In this document: in pieces, positions 18,441 through 26,417 of the stretch
Layout: every line of letters starts with the position of its first letter
Position numbering within the stretch: position 1 is the first letter of the stretch
Assembly (NCBI GenBank): GCA_044368575.1
Contig: JBIPPH010000002.1
Span: 40,850-104,849 of the forward strand
Length of the DNA: 64,000 nucleotides
DNA from: JABMMZ01 sp044368575
GTDB taxonomy: Bacteria > Bacteroidota > Bacteroidia > NS11-12g > UBA955
Direction: 5' to 3'
The notes under the pieces: model-generated
Seen by the model: only the letters and a program-made list of their open reading frames with translations
Database searches by the model: none
What the model was told of the DNA's origin: nothing
Program-made: the position numbers and the translations under genes

Positions 18441-18899
18441 ATGGATAAAAAACTAAATGAAGCCTTGGACAAGGTAATGGATCAATTTACTGCAGCTGAG
18501 CAAGATCTAATGATTTCTAATCGATTTCCTTACATTTTCACCAAAGCATGGCTTTATGTAAAGAAAGGGCCAGAAAAATATCGTGAAGACGATGCATTCC
18601 AGCAACCTCCTTCACATTTCAATAAAGCAGAATTAGAGATTTTACTCAATGCCTGTAAACAAGTACTTGAAGGAATTGGCATGACTAGTGAAAAGCCTTT
18701 TACAGGTATTGATGTATTTGGCTTTTATGCCCTTTTTAGGTTGTTCCATTTTGAAAAAGTTGAGAGAAAAACCAAACACAAATTTATATTGAACAACAAA
18801 AAAGGAATTCTTGATTGTATAACATTTGAGCATGTAATGGATGGTGAGCAAGTTGTATATTATAACTTCTGTGAGAGTCCAAATTTTAACACAGATTAG
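18441..18899 (+). CDS. Hypothetical protein
   Basis: A 152-residue soluble protein that I do not recognise. It is predicted mostly helical at the N-terminus (DKKLNEALDKVMDQFTAAEQDLM) and has a mixed C-terminal half with FGFYALFRLFHFEKVERKTKHKF and a short beta region. There is no signal peptide or membrane segment. It begins 12 nt after the DUF4116 gene and is probably in the same transcript, which is the only hint about its role. Confidence 0.6.
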   Translation: MDKKLNEALDKVMDQFTAAEQDLMISNRFPYIFTKAWLYVKKGPEKYREDDAFQQPPSHFNKAELEILLNACKQVLEGIGMTSEKPFTGIDVFGFYALFRLFHFEKVERKTKHKFILNNKKGILDCITFEHVMDGEQVVYYNFCESPNFNTD

Positions 18900-19006
18900 G
18901 CATGCCAGATTTCAATACATATTTACTAATATGATTATTGATCTTTAAAACTTTATTTTTATATAATAAATTATTATAATTGCATTAAAACCAAAATTTC
19001 AAAAGT

Positions 19007-19384
19007 ATGCCAAAATTAATTTTAATGGTCATCATCGCTATTATCGGCAATACAGCCGATGTACAAAACAAGGGTCTGTGTAAAGTTGCAGTTGAGGATG
19101 TATCCAAGACTACAAGTTTTGGCTATTTAGTAGGCTACAGTGTAACATTTAAGAACAATTCTAAGAAAACAGTCGATGGTGTGTATTGGAATGAATTTTA
19201 TTACAACAACAATGACGATTTGATTAAGCAGGACAAATCATCTTTCAATTCTACTAATTTAATCGACCCAATTGCATCAGGCTTTTCTAAAACACTTGTT
19301 CGATCTCCTAGGGTAAAAGGCGCTTCTAAAGTTATCATTAAGATAACCAAGGTACATTATTCAGATGGCACAAATTGTAATTAA
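19007..19384 (+). CDS. Small secreted hypothetical protein
   Basis: A 125-residue protein with a short N-terminal hydrophobic stretch (LILMVIIAIIGNTADVQ) that could be a signal peptide. The rest resembles an immunoglobulin-like or transthyretin-like beta sandwich: VAVEDVSKTTSFGYLVGYSVTF in part, KNNSKKTVDGVYWNEFYY and KVIIKITKVHYSDG. Two cysteines (near residues 25 and 124) could pair. No family was recognised. It is followed 13 nt later by a small membrane protein, so the two may be co-expressed. Confidence 0.58.
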   Translation: MPKLILMVIIAIIGNTADVQNKGLCKVAVEDVSKTTSFGYLVGYSVTFKNNSKKTVDGVYWNEFYYNNNDDLIKQDKSSFNSTNLIDPIASGFSKTLVRSPRVKGASKVIIKITKVHYSDGTNCN

Positions 19385-19397
19385 TGAATTATAAATC

Positions 19398-19796
19398 ATG
19401 AAAAAAGAAGTCACACACAAAACATATATTCTTTCTACACTAGCTTTAATATTACTTTTAACTACATCTTTAGAAATATACTTGCCAATTGTAAAGACCA
19501 GTCAATCTACTGTTTTTATGTTTTTCTTTAACGTTTTTGGTTTAATATTCTTACATACTTATTGTAATAGAGGTAGATTTATGGAATTTAATTTACAAGA
19601 TGAAAACCAAACATTAGAGACCAAAATGATCTTCTTTTGCCAATTATTGATTATAATACAACTTTTAATCATTGTGATTCTTTACATATTTTTTGATTCT
19701 CTGAGGATTAAGATAAGTGATTTAGTAATTTTATTAATCATACAAACTTATCTGTTTAGCATGGGTAACAACTACAATTTATTTAAAGAAAAGTAA
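19398..19796 (+). CDS. Small four-helix membrane protein
   Basis: A 132-residue integral membrane protein of unknown function. Four hydrophobic segments are visible: TLALILLLTTSLEIYLP, TVFMFFFNVFGLIFLHTY, LLIIIQLLIIVILYIFF and DLVILLIIQTYLFSMG. A short loop between helices two and three has polar residues (NRGRFMEFNLQDENQ). Nothing indicates a substrate or enzymatic motif. It follows the small secreted protein by 13 nt; a 332-nt spacer comes next. Confidence 0.6.
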   Translation: MKKEVTHKTYILSTLALILLLTTSLEIYLPIVKTSQSTVFMFFFNVFGLIFLHTYCNRGRFMEFNLQDENQTLETKMIFFCQLLIIIQLLIIVILYIFFDSLRIKISDLVILLIIQTYLFSMGNNYNLFKEK

Positions 19797-19837
19797 ATTA
19801 AAATTGTTGTTATACTACAATTTCGGAGTAAGAGTTG

Positions 19838-19989
19838 TTAGTGAGAGAATGAGAGGAAGTGTCCTCCCTCTCTGAATTGGCAGATTCCACCTTCAGCTAA
19901 TAGCTTTATATGGAAACATTCGGAGGTGTCCTTAAGGCCGGATGAGAAGTTTAAAACCATGCTCTTATTCTTATTTTCACTCTCACTAG
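19838..19989. repeat. MITE-like element with 10-bp inverted ends
   Basis: Left end TTAGTGAGAG, right end CTCTCACTAG, complementary at nine of ten positions. The interior has internal inverted segments and no open frame. No target-site duplication is obvious. Relationship to the repeats at 28300 and 29262 rests on the shared CTAGTGnGAGAG edge. Confidence 0.4.
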
Positions 19990-20114
19990 ACCCTATTTTA
20001 AAGAGAATACCTAAAAAGAAAAATCTATACGCACTTGAATTTAATTGAATACTATTCTGACTAAATATTATATTTTTAAAATTTTGAATCGTATACTTGT
20101 AGAAAGGGTCAAAG

Positions 20115-20122
20115 TAAATTTG
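20115..20122 (+). promoter_or_regulatory. -7 promoter box abutting the lipoprotein hydrolase start
   Basis: TAAATTTG, a perfect TAnnTTTG, ends 6 nt before ATG 20129, so the transcript should have little or no leader. Confidence 0.5.
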
Positions 20123-20128
20123 TAAGGT

Positions 20129-20971
20129 ATGAATAAATATTTAGTAGTAATTTTTATCGTATTTTTCTCTTGTAAAACACAAGATCCAATCATTCCTAGT
20201 GAACCCGTTGCTTATAGGCAATCTAAGACCATTAACTATAATCAAAAAGCAATCAATATTATTATTGATAAACCTGCATTGGATAATGTAGATGTTCTAA
20301 TGGTTTTTCATGGTACTGTTTTGAATGACAGTAATTTGATGGAAGCGGCCAATACAACTTTAGATAGTTTTAAAAAATTGTTAGACTCTTCTAAAATGAT
20401 GATTGTTAGTGTTGTCTATCCTCAGGAAAAAATATTACTTGGCGACAATGTACAGTTATGTGAATCAGCGCTGTTATGGTTGAAATATAATGCGAGTAGC
20501 GAATTGGGTATTAAAATTAATAAAATATTTTTGGCGGGACATTCTCAAGGCGCCTATGTTGCCACCCGATTAAATACTATGCACCAGACAAATGGTGTGA
20601 TTGCAAATGCGCCAGGGCCTTTAAATCTTATTTATAGATGTAAATTGGAGGAAGATGGAAAAATAAAATCAGGTGTAGAATGTTCAAAGTTAAGACAGGA
20701 ATATGGTTCAACTACGGATAACCCAGATGCGTATTTTCAAAGATCATTGATGAATTTCACCAATGGCTATAAGTCGGATATTTTGTTTATTCAAGGTTTA
20801 GCTGATTCGCCTATTCAATTATATTCTTGGCCAACATTCAAACAAGAAGTTTTGAATTGTACTAGTTGCAATAAAAGGCAGTTTTTTGAAGTGCCTCAAA
20901 AAGGTCATGGCTCATTATTTCAAGACTCAAGCGCCCAAAAGGAATTCATTCAATTTATAAAATCACACTAA
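20129..20971 (+). CDS. Lipoprotein alpha/beta hydrolase
   Basis: A 280-residue serine hydrolase. The N-terminus is a lipoprotein signal with lipobox FFSC (Cys15). The nucleophile elbow is GHSQG (137-141, Ser139); LMVFHGT (about 57-63) forms the oxyanion region, and the catalytic acid and histidine are probably Asp227 (IQGLADSPIQ) and the His in KGHGSLF. It is of the esterase/peptidase type with unknown substrate and is likely anchored at the cell envelope. It stands alone between repeat-rich spacers, with its own promoter box immediately upstream. Confidence 0.8.
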   Translation: MNKYLVVIFIVFFSCKTQDPIIPSEPVAYRQSKTINYNQKAINIIIDKPALDNVDVLMVFHGTVLNDSNLMEAANTTLDSFKKLLDSSKMMIVSVVYPQEKILLGDNVQLCESALLWLKYNASSELGIKINKIFLAGHSQGAYVATRLNTMHQTNGVIANAPGPLNLIYRCKLEEDGKIKSGVECSKLRQEYGSTTDNPDAYFQRSLMNFTNGYKSDILFIQGLADSPIQLYSWPTFKQEVLNCTSCNKRQFFEVPQKGHGSLFQDSSAQKEFIQFIKSH

Positions 20972-21087
20972 TTATTTAGTTTTTGATATTCTATATAAAC
21001 TAAAGCATATCTTATATTGAATTAGGAATAAATTTTAAAGTGCTTGGTGAACAGGATTTTTAAAAAGAAATATTAAGTAATCACCTA

Positions 21088-21114
21088 ATTGGTTGGCGAG
21101 GTCGCCGAACCAAT
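21088..21114. repeat. Hairpin repeat, GGTTGGCG type, copy 1
   Basis: Left arm ATTGGTTGGCGA and right arm TCGCCGAACCAAT pair over their length with a single bulged base and a 2-nt loop. The same design recurs at 28217-28245. There is no T-tract, so it is not a standard terminator. Confidence 0.55.
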
Positions 21115-21217
21115 CGATCACTGATCAGCTATTCGTTAATAAAAGAAAATTTAACCAATAACCATTAACTAATAACTATTAACAGAGTGAGAGTGAGTGT
21201 AAAATCGAGAGCGTATT

Positions 21218-21273
21218 AATGAAGGCGGGCCAGCCTGGGCTCGAATCAATTCTGGGATAAATAGCGGGTTTAT
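21218..21273. repeat. 56-nt direct repeat, copy 1 (left of T9SS hydrolase)
   Basis: Matches 22950-23005 at 48 of 56 positions in the same orientation. Its core, CAGCCTGGGCTCGAATC, equals the T-arm/3' segment of the tRNA-Asn gene at 26423-26439 in 15 of 17 positions, also in the same orientation. Confidence 0.6.
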
Positions 21274-21511
21274 GCGACTCTAAAATACCTGATTACTCAA
21301 TTGATGAATAATCTTGAAGTTGGAATGATTTTAGTAGTTCTAGTAATTTTGTCATAATAACCCTATAAGAGGGAGATCAGGTAGTTTCTGACTTTTTATA
21401 AGTACATAAAATGGTCTCTTATTTTTGAAATACCTGAATGTTCAGGATGCATAAAAAGTAACAATGTTTAACCTAATAGAAAACAATACCCCACCTTTTG
21501 GTTAGGTACTG

Positions 21512-22717
21512 TTATAAGCCTCTTTTTATTATTTTTTTTGTTATTACATGTTCTTTGTGTTTAAATTTAATAAACAATACACCATTAGGAGCATCTGATA
21601 AATCAATTTTTTGATTTGAGACTGTGGATTCATGCAATAATCGTCCATCCATTGAATAAATGCTGTATTCGATAACATCCATTGAGTTATTCTCAATCCA
21701 AATTTCATTGCTAGTTGGATTAGGATAAAGGTTCATGCTGATATTATTGTTAAATCCACTTTCAATTCCAACTGTATTGGTATTAAACTTTTGAAGCCAA
21801 TGCTCGATTATATTAAAAACATATTTGCTGTTTTTATCTTGCATCATAAGATGGCTATTCCCTTTAACCAAAGAATCATCTGGCAGTGACACTACATCAG
21901 AAATGCCACCTGCATTTTGAAATTTAATAGATACTGACTCCACGGCCACCTTTCTGCTCGTTTGATTTCGAGAAGTTATATAGTCGCCGTAAACACCAAA
22001 CATATGCAATCCATTAAAATCTGGGAAATCAGTACTATCTGGTGGTCCTGCTGGTTCTATAAGAATAAAACCATTCAATTTAGCTCTCTTTTGGTGTGCT
22101 GCTAAAACTGCTGGCTGTGTTCCAGCACTATGTGACAATAACCAAACTTTGCCTTTTATTGAATCAATCACAGCGCTAATAGCATCCTCATAACGATAAG
22201 TTGAAGAACCTACATAAGGATAATTTAATGCAAAATCCGCAAAAGAATCCGTAGGGAATTGAGCATCTATGTAGGGATTGCCTTGCGAAGTTCCAAAACC
22301 CCATCGTCTCCATATATCAGATTGCCATGCTTGAACTGATCCTGGCGTGGCAAGTTTTCCATTACTTGGCACACTAAAAGGAGGTAAAATACCACCAGTT
22401 GCGAAATCATATTTTGGATCATTTACCATGTACACATCATATCCTTTATCAGCAAATAATTCAGCCCATCCTTTTCTGTCATCAGGTGTAGTAAAGAATA
22501 TGTAGGAAGTTAAATTAAGACCTGGCACCATAAGTATGGCGGCACTATCTTTTTTATTTCCAGACTTTATAAAATTCACCAACGCATCATTGGTATAATA
22601 ACTACCATAAGTATGTTGAGCCATACTTTTACCATCTAAAAACAAGCCTATTATAATAAGGCCAATTTGTTTAAATAAGCGCTTTTTATTTAAATCATAT
22701 GATATCAATGGTGTCAT
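21512..22717 (-). CDS. Secreted alpha/beta hydrolase with T9SS sorting domain
   Basis: A 401-residue exported hydrolase. A signal peptide (KKRLFKQIGLIIIGLFLDGKSMAQ region) precedes an alpha/beta hydrolase domain with VPGLNLTSYIF at the oxyanion side and the nucleophile elbow SHSAG (195-199, Ser197). From about residue 320 a type A type IX secretion C-terminal domain follows: LYPNPTSNEIWIEN, VIEYSIYSMDGRLL and the basic end KKIIKRGL. The protein should therefore cross the outer membrane by T9SS and be surface-bound or released. ATG 22717 is chosen over an upstream TTG because it places the signal peptide near the N-terminus. Direct repeats bracket the gene at 21218 and 22950. Confidence 0.85.
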   Translation of the reverse strand: MTPLISYDLNKKRLFKQIGLIIIGLFLDGKSMAQHTYGSYYTNDALVNFIKSGNKKDSAAILMVPGLNLTSYIFFTTPDDRKGWAELFADKGYDVYMVNDPKYDFATGGILPPFSVPSNGKLATPGSVQAWQSDIWRRWGFGTSQGNPYIDAQFPTDSFADFALNYPYVGSSTYRYEDAISAVIDSIKGKVWLLSHSAGTQPAVLAAHQKRAKLNGFILIEPAGPPDSTDFPDFNGLHMFGVYGDYITSRNQTSRKVAVESVSIKFQNAGGISDVVSLPDDSLVKGNSHLMMQDKNSKYVFNIIEHWLQKFNTNTVGIESGFNNNISMNLYPNPTSNEIWIENNSMDVIEYSIYSMDGRLLHESTVSNQKIDLSDAPNGVLFIKFKHKEHVITKKIIKRGL

Positions 22718-23050
22718 GTTACTTAAATCGAGGTTTTTATTTAAATGGCTTGTGACTTGGTAATATGCGATAATAGTCAAAAAAAGTGCAAATCACAATA
22801 AATGGCTTTAGTCTGCTTTTTTGGTGCTTGAAATAGTGACTCATTTATACAAAAAAACAAACCAATAACAGAGTGAGAGCAAGTGTCGCTCTCGCTCTCT
22901 TTTTTGCTCCTATAGTCTGCCGAAATTAAACTTAAGGAAGGAAAGATTTAATGAAGGCGGGCCAACCTGGGCTTTAAGCAATTTTGGGATGAATTGAGGG
23001 TTTATCTGACATGTGTACTTAATTAACGAATCGCCAAATTATTGAAATGG
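22718..23050. other. Repeat-rich intergenic region
   Basis: No gene is evident. It has GAGAGC and GCTCTC arms around a 7-nt loop followed by six T residues (22875-22905, terminator-like on the plus strand) and the second copy of the 56-nt direct repeat (22950-23005). Confidence 0.45.
22950..23005. repeat. 56-nt direct repeat, copy 2 (right of T9SS hydrolase)
   Basis: Matches 21218-21273 at 48 of 56 positions. It contains CCAACCTGGGCT, a 12-base exact match to the 3' part of tRNA-Asn as written on this strand. Confidence 0.6.
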
Positions 23051-23623
23051 CTATTTGCGTTCCATTATTTTTCTTCCTTGTGTTGTTTCATTGTAATAGT
23101 TTTCTAAAAAACCATCAGCAATTTGAGCAACTGTTACATGGTTTGAATTCCATGAATGATATACTTCATCTGCCCATTTTGTGATAAGCTGAGCGCATTC
23201 TTCTGCAGTTGTTACATTGGTCAAATCTTTTGCAGTAATTATTCCTCTATTCAATGATTCTGGGGCTATAAGAAACTCATTTGGTTTATTAGATTTATAT
23301 CTATTTAAGTAGTCACTGAGAAGGGGTGATTTGTTGTAGTCCCATGTTTGCTTTTTTTCAAGTATTAAATGCAACCTTGTTAAATGAAAATGATTGCTCC
23401 ATCGACCGTGAATTTCTGGGTGTTGCAGAGCATGAGCATCAACACTTAAAAATCTAAACAAATGATTTTTCGAATCGTTAAAATCTAAAAATACAAGTCC
23501 ATTGTTATAGTTTTCCATACAATCAAAAATCCCTCTTTGATAATCCGCACCACAAAATTGACACTTTCCTCTATCTAGAAGTACTACGTCATTTTTGGCA
23601 GCTTGGTCTATGAAGTCTTGCAT
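23051..23623 (-). CDS. DUF5946-like protein
   Basis: A 190-residue cytoplasmic protein of unknown function. Near the N-terminus is a CQFCG motif (Cys21, Cys24) and later VDAHALQHPEIHGRW, a combination of paired cysteines and an AHALQHP block that I associate with DUF5946; the domain call is from memory of the pattern. Further conserved-looking histidines (SNHFHLTRLHLIL) could make a metal site with the cysteines. The C-terminal part (TAEECAQLITKWADEVYHSW) is helical. It lies in the accessory region on the minus strand, as do its neighbours. Confidence 0.62.
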   Translation of the reverse strand: MQDFIDQAAKNDVVLLDRGKCQFCGADYQRGIFDCMENYNNGLVFLDFNDSKNHLFRFLSVDAHALQHPEIHGRWSNHFHLTRLHLILEKKQTWDYNKSPLLSDYLNRYKSNKPNEFLIAPESLNRGIITAKDLTNVTTAEECAQLITKWADEVYHSWNSNHVTVAQIADGFLENYYNETTQGRKIMERK

Positions 23624-23687
23624 GATTCTTTATTATTTATTGATATATGTAGAAGTCGTCCCAAAATTACTGACATTTTAGATGAAA

Positions 23688-23716
23688 CAAAAAAGCCTCA
23701 CATTTCTGTGAGGCTT
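23688..23716 (-). terminator. Hairpin terminator next to a GCTCCCC tract
   Basis: AAGCCTCAC and GTGAGGCTT pair around a 6-nt loop; on the minus strand a run of six T residues follows. Just beyond it (23726-23732) is GCTCCCC, which is how the tRNA-Asn 3' end looks on this strand, so it may be a relic tRNA end with its own terminator. Confidence 0.5.
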
Positions 23717-23824
23717 TCTCTGTTTGCTCCCCTTACAGACGAAAGATGCAGCTATAACTCGATGATTGAGTATATCACTATCAGGAAATTAAAGGGTTGA
23801 ACTTCGTGAAAATTTGTAGGGAGT

Positions 23825-24421
23825 TTATTTGTCCTTTTCTTGATTTCTTTTCCCTTTTAAAGGTAAAATCACGTTAAACGAAATATTGTTCACTTTGCTA
23901 TCTATCTTTTCAAACATTGAATTCAATCCCCATTCATACCTAATGCCTAAACTAACTTCTTTGTAGATAGATTTTCTAATATCAAAAAACAGAGTAGAAT
24001 AATTCGTTGTTTCCTTTCCTAAGTCTATAGTCCCTGTTGCGATTTTAAGCTCAGGATTAAACAAGTAATTTTCTACCAGTCCCAGACCTATATGTGCCTT
24101 TTTCCCAATGTTAAGCATAGGCCCAATATACATTGCTATATTTCCGGTGGTAAATTCTCCAACCAATCCTGGCATTAAGGATAAATTGCCATAATTGCGA
24201 CTTGAACCATTTATTTCGGTATAAATAGAAAACCTATTGGATAATTTTCTGGTATAATAAAAACCGCCGCCTACATCAACTTTATTAAAATCATCATTGA
24301 AGCCAGAAATATTGGTAGACAATACAACGCCAAATTTATTTTTTGATGGGGCAATCTCTTGAGCAACTAATGTTGTTATTGTTGCACAAAGTAACGCGAG
24401 TGTTAAAAATAATTTTTTCAT
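23825..24421 (-). CDS. Outer membrane beta-barrel protein
   Basis: A 198-residue exported protein. The signal peptide (KKLFLTLALLCATITTLVAQ) ends near residue 20. The rest alternates in beta-barrel fashion: KFGVVLSTNISGF, GGGFYYTRKLSNRFSIYTEING, GNIAMYIGPMLNIGKKAHIGLGL, and SLGIRYEWGL, with the last strand (NNISFNVILPL) before a lysine-rich end. It resembles the small porin-like outer membrane proteins of Bacteroidota. It is the last gene of a three-gene minus-strand block, 27 nt after the beta-propeller gene. Confidence 0.75.
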   Translation of the reverse strand: MKKLFLTLALLCATITTLVAQEIAPSKNKFGVVLSTNISGFNDDFNKVDVGGGFYYTRKLSNRFSIYTEINGSSRNYGNLSLMPGLVGEFTTGNIAMYIGPMLNIGKKAHIGLGLVENYLFNPELKIATGTIDLGKETTNYSTLFFDIRKSIYKEVSLGIRYEWGLNSMFEKIDSKVNNISFNVILPLKGKRNQEKDK

Positions 24422-24448
24422 TTATTTAATTTTAGAATAATTTAACTA

Positions 24449-25582
24449 TTAAAATTCCCCCTTCAACACATCCACACCAATTGCGTACCCATAGGTTTTT
24501 CCGTTGGCATCTTTGTAAATTCTGATTTTATTGCAAGCCATTCCTAAATTGACTTTCGCCCAGGTTTTACCACCGTCTTTGGTTTCGTAGCCTGTATTCA
24601 TGGTGCCTACAAAGCCGTGGTTTTCGTCTATAAAACCAATACCAAATTCCCTTGCTCCAGCATCTTCCACTAAGTTGATTTCATTCCAAGTTTCACCGCC
24701 ATCGATTGTTTTGGCGATACGTTGTTGTTTTACGTTTGAATCTGGATTATAGGTTTGTATAGTTACATAACCAACTTTGTTTGTTGGGAAAGAAGCCTTC
24801 CAAGTACCTTCAAATGGACGATTGGATTGGTACACCTTTTTCCATGTTTTTCCGCCATCGTTGGTTTTTAAAATCAAGGCGTTGGATTTTTCTATATCTT
24901 CATCAGAGGCAGCACAAACAAATCCGTTGTTTTTATCAAACATTTTGATATCAAAGAGCATTTTACAGTCGTTGTTCATGCTATTGGAAGTCCAAGTTGC
25001 ACCACCATCGTGCGATACCATCATATTAGCTGGAGAACCTACACGACCTACGGCGTAAATATGTATTTTATGGTCTATTTTTCCGTGATTAATGTATTGT
25101 TCTTTAACAATATCAACGGCGCAAAGGCCTTTAACATAGGGGCCTTTATAGTCTACTGGCTTCCAAGTTTTGCCACCATCTTTGGTTCCATACAAAGGAA
25201 TGGAGTCGGTAACATTAGGGAAATAATCTGTTCCAACCGTACCCGAAAAACCAACTAAACTATCCACAAAGGCAATGGTTCGAAAAAAAGTTCCTTTTTT
25301 TTCCAATTGTTTTTCCCAGGTTTTGCCACCATTTTTTGTGTGGTGAATACTTCCATAACCGTTTACATACCAACCTTCTTTTTCATTGATGAAAGTGATA
25401 TCATCTTGTTTCCCAGGATAGCGCTCCGTATTCAATTTTTTCCAACCTTTTTCGGGTAGTTTAACTTCTTCTTTTTTAGCAAGCGTCTCGTTACTCCCAT
25501 TTACTTGAGCATATAAATTACCCCAGCTAAAAATTATTACAAATAAAATTAGCCAGCAATTGATTTTGGTGTTGTTACTCAT
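24449..25582 (-). CDS. Secreted BNR/Ycf48-like beta-propeller protein
   Basis: A 377-residue exported protein with signal peptide (LFVIIFSWGNLYAQ). At least six BNR/sortilin-type blades are visible from repeated GGKTW motifs: HTKNGGKTWEKQ, GTKDGGKTWKPVD, SHDGGATWTSN, TNDGGKTWKKV, TIDGGETWNEI and TKDGGKTWAKV. Such folds occur in photosystem assembly factor Ycf48 and in secreted Bacteroidota proteins, where they are usually binding or scaffold modules. There is no T9SS domain at the C-terminus. It sits between an outer membrane protein and an XRE regulator, in a block bounded by tRNA-3'-end-like fragments. Confidence 0.82.
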   Translation of the reverse strand: MSNNTKINCWLILFVIIFSWGNLYAQVNGSNETLAKKEEVKLPEKGWKKLNTERYPGKQDDITFINEKEGWYVNGYGSIHHTKNGGKTWEKQLEKKGTFFRTIAFVDSLVGFSGTVGTDYFPNVTDSIPLYGTKDGGKTWKPVDYKGPYVKGLCAVDIVKEQYINHGKIDHKIHIYAVGRVGSPANMMVSHDGGATWTSNSMNNDCKMLFDIKMFDKNNGFVCAASDEDIEKSNALILKTNDGGKTWKKVYQSNRPFEGTWKASFPTNKVGYVTIQTYNPDSNVKQQRIAKTIDGGETWNEINLVEDAGAREFGIGFIDENHGFVGTMNTGYETKDGGKTWAKVNLGMACNKIRIYKDANGKTYGYAIGVDVLKGEF

Positions 25583-25628
25583 TTTATATATAATTTTTAA
25601 ATTATGGTTTTGTTAAAAAATCCAGGTG

Positions 25629-26009
25629 CTACTTCCCATTCCAAGCATCCATTATTCCTGATTTTATATCAGTGTAATTGGTAATAAGCCAAATAACCAA
25701 AACAATAAGGAAAATTGTTTTCCAGTGGGTTTTTACTAAGACCTTTAAGTCAGTTAAAAATTGATTCATATCAGTGATTTTAAACGTTAAATTAAACTCG
25801 TATGGTTTGGTGTCAGATTGTTTGGCAAATTCAGATAAATCCATTTTCAAGGCTTCCCCAATTACTTTTAACGAATGAAGGCTTGGATTCACTTTGTTAT
25901 TCTCAATCCTCTGAATTGTCCTAAGCGTTAAACCGGTTTTTTCTGAAAGTTCTTTTTGAGAACAATTCAAACTGGTTCTAAGCTCTTTCAATCTTTCTCC
26001 AAATTCCAT
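25629..26009 (-). CDS. XRE-family regulator with C-terminal membrane anchor
   Basis: A 126-residue protein. Residues 4-60 form an HTH_3/XRE DNA-binding domain (ERLKELRTSLNCSQKELSEKTGLT, LRTIQRIENN, LHSLKVIGEAL). Residues about 97-116 are one hydrophobic helix (TIFLIVLVIWLITNYT), so the regulator is probably tethered to the membrane. It leads the block formed with the beta-propeller and outer membrane genes and may control them. The start has CATATTTG 4 nt upstream, one mismatch from the -7 consensus. Confidence 0.85.
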   Translation of the reverse strand: MEFGERLKELRTSLNCSQKELSEKTGLTLRTIQRIENNKVNPSLHSLKVIGEALKMDLSEFAKQSDTKPYEFNLTFKITDMNQFLTDLKVLVKTHWKTIFLIVLVIWLITNYTDIKSGIMDAWNGK

Positions 26010-26182
26010 TATGCAAATATGATTTAGATTATTGAATAAATGAAAGACAAATAGGCGTCATTTGTACGACATTTTGCCTCTTTTTGAAAAATATTTCTAC
26101 CTAAAGATAAAAAATGAATAAGCTGAATATTTTTCTCAATATTTCAAAAGATACAGCACACTTAACTCATAGACGGACAAAG

Positions 26183-26207
26183 AAAAAGCCATCATTTCTG
26201 ATGGCTT
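26183..26207 (-). terminator. Hairpin terminator beside tRNA-like fragment
   Basis: AAGCCATC and GATGGCTT pair around a 6-nt loop ATTTCT that is the same as in the hairpin at 23688. On the minus strand it is followed by five T residues. It stands 12 nt from the tRNA-3'-end copy at 26219, the same relative arrangement as the real tRNA and its terminator. Confidence 0.5.
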
Positions 26208-26218
26208 ATCCGGTGTAA

Positions 26219-26234
26219 CTCCCCAACCTGGGCT
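26219..26234 (-). repeat. 16-nt direct duplicate of the tRNA-Asn 3' end
   Basis: CTCCCCAACCTGGGCT is identical to 26418-26433, the last 16 bases of the tRNA-Asn gene, in the same orientation 199 nt away. It could be an old attachment site or a truncated second tRNA-Asn gene. Confidence 0.65.
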
Positions 26235-26308
26235 TCCCGCAGTAGAACATTCCGCTTTCACCTTCGCAAAGCTTCGGTGTACAAAGTTGCTACATGTACA
26301 CTGCGGGA
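26235..26308. other. Branched inverted-repeat structure
   Basis: Perfect 9-bp arms TCCCGCAGT and ACTGCGGGA enclose a smaller stem (CACC/GGTG) and overlap a GTGTACA/TGTACAC stem, so alternative folds are possible. The function is unknown; it might be a small structured RNA or remains of mobile DNA. Confidence 0.35.
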
Positions 26309-26385
26309 CCTTGCTAAGTTACTCCCGATGGTCGTGAAAACACTACACTTCGTTCCGCTTAGTTCTCGCCCAGATTGTGTCGCAT

Positions 26386-26415
26386 AAAAAAAACCGCACA
26401 TTGTGCGGTTTTTGA
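26386..26415 (-). terminator. Terminator of tRNA-Asn
   Basis: Perfect stem AAAACCGCAC/GTGCGGTTTT with loop ATT, giving a T-tract on both strands. On the minus strand it begins a few bases after the tRNA 3' end. Confidence 0.8.
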
Positions 26416-26417
26416 TG

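Larger units (their letters stand above)
19797..20128. other. Intergenic stretch with an inverted-repeat-bounded element
   Basis: No coding sequence is evident. About 152 nt of it (19838-19989) is bounded by near-perfect 10-bp inverted ends, TTAGTGAGAG on the left and CTCTCACTAG on the right, and contains further CCTCC/GGAGG inverted pieces. The ends resemble the CTAGTGTGAGAGC edge of the repeats around higBA. The last 14 nt hold the promoter box of the downstream hydrolase. Confidence 0.5.
20972..21511. other. 540-nt repeat-rich intergenic region
   Basis: No gene is evident. It contains a hairpin at 21088-21114, a GAGTGAGAGTGAGTG segment near 21185, and one copy of a 56-nt direct repeat at 21218-21273 whose partner is at 22950-23005 beyond the next gene. 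The final 40 nt are AT-rich and hold the 3' flank of the minus-strand hydrolase. Confidence 0.5.
26010..26417. other. 408-nt structured spacer before tRNA-Asn
   Basis: No gene is evident. In order it holds a terminator-like hairpin (26183-26207), a 16-nt copy of the tRNA-Asn 3' end (26219-26234), 9-bp inverted arms TCCCGCAGT and ACTGCGGGA (26235-26243 and 26300-26308), a GTGTACA/TGTACAC hairpin (26277-26301), and the tRNA terminator (26386-26415). Confidence 0.55.

Noticed and set aside
20972..21511. Small RNA or riboswitch
   Set aside because: There are inverted repeats but no recognisable conserved riboswitch core and no terminator facing a downstream gene.
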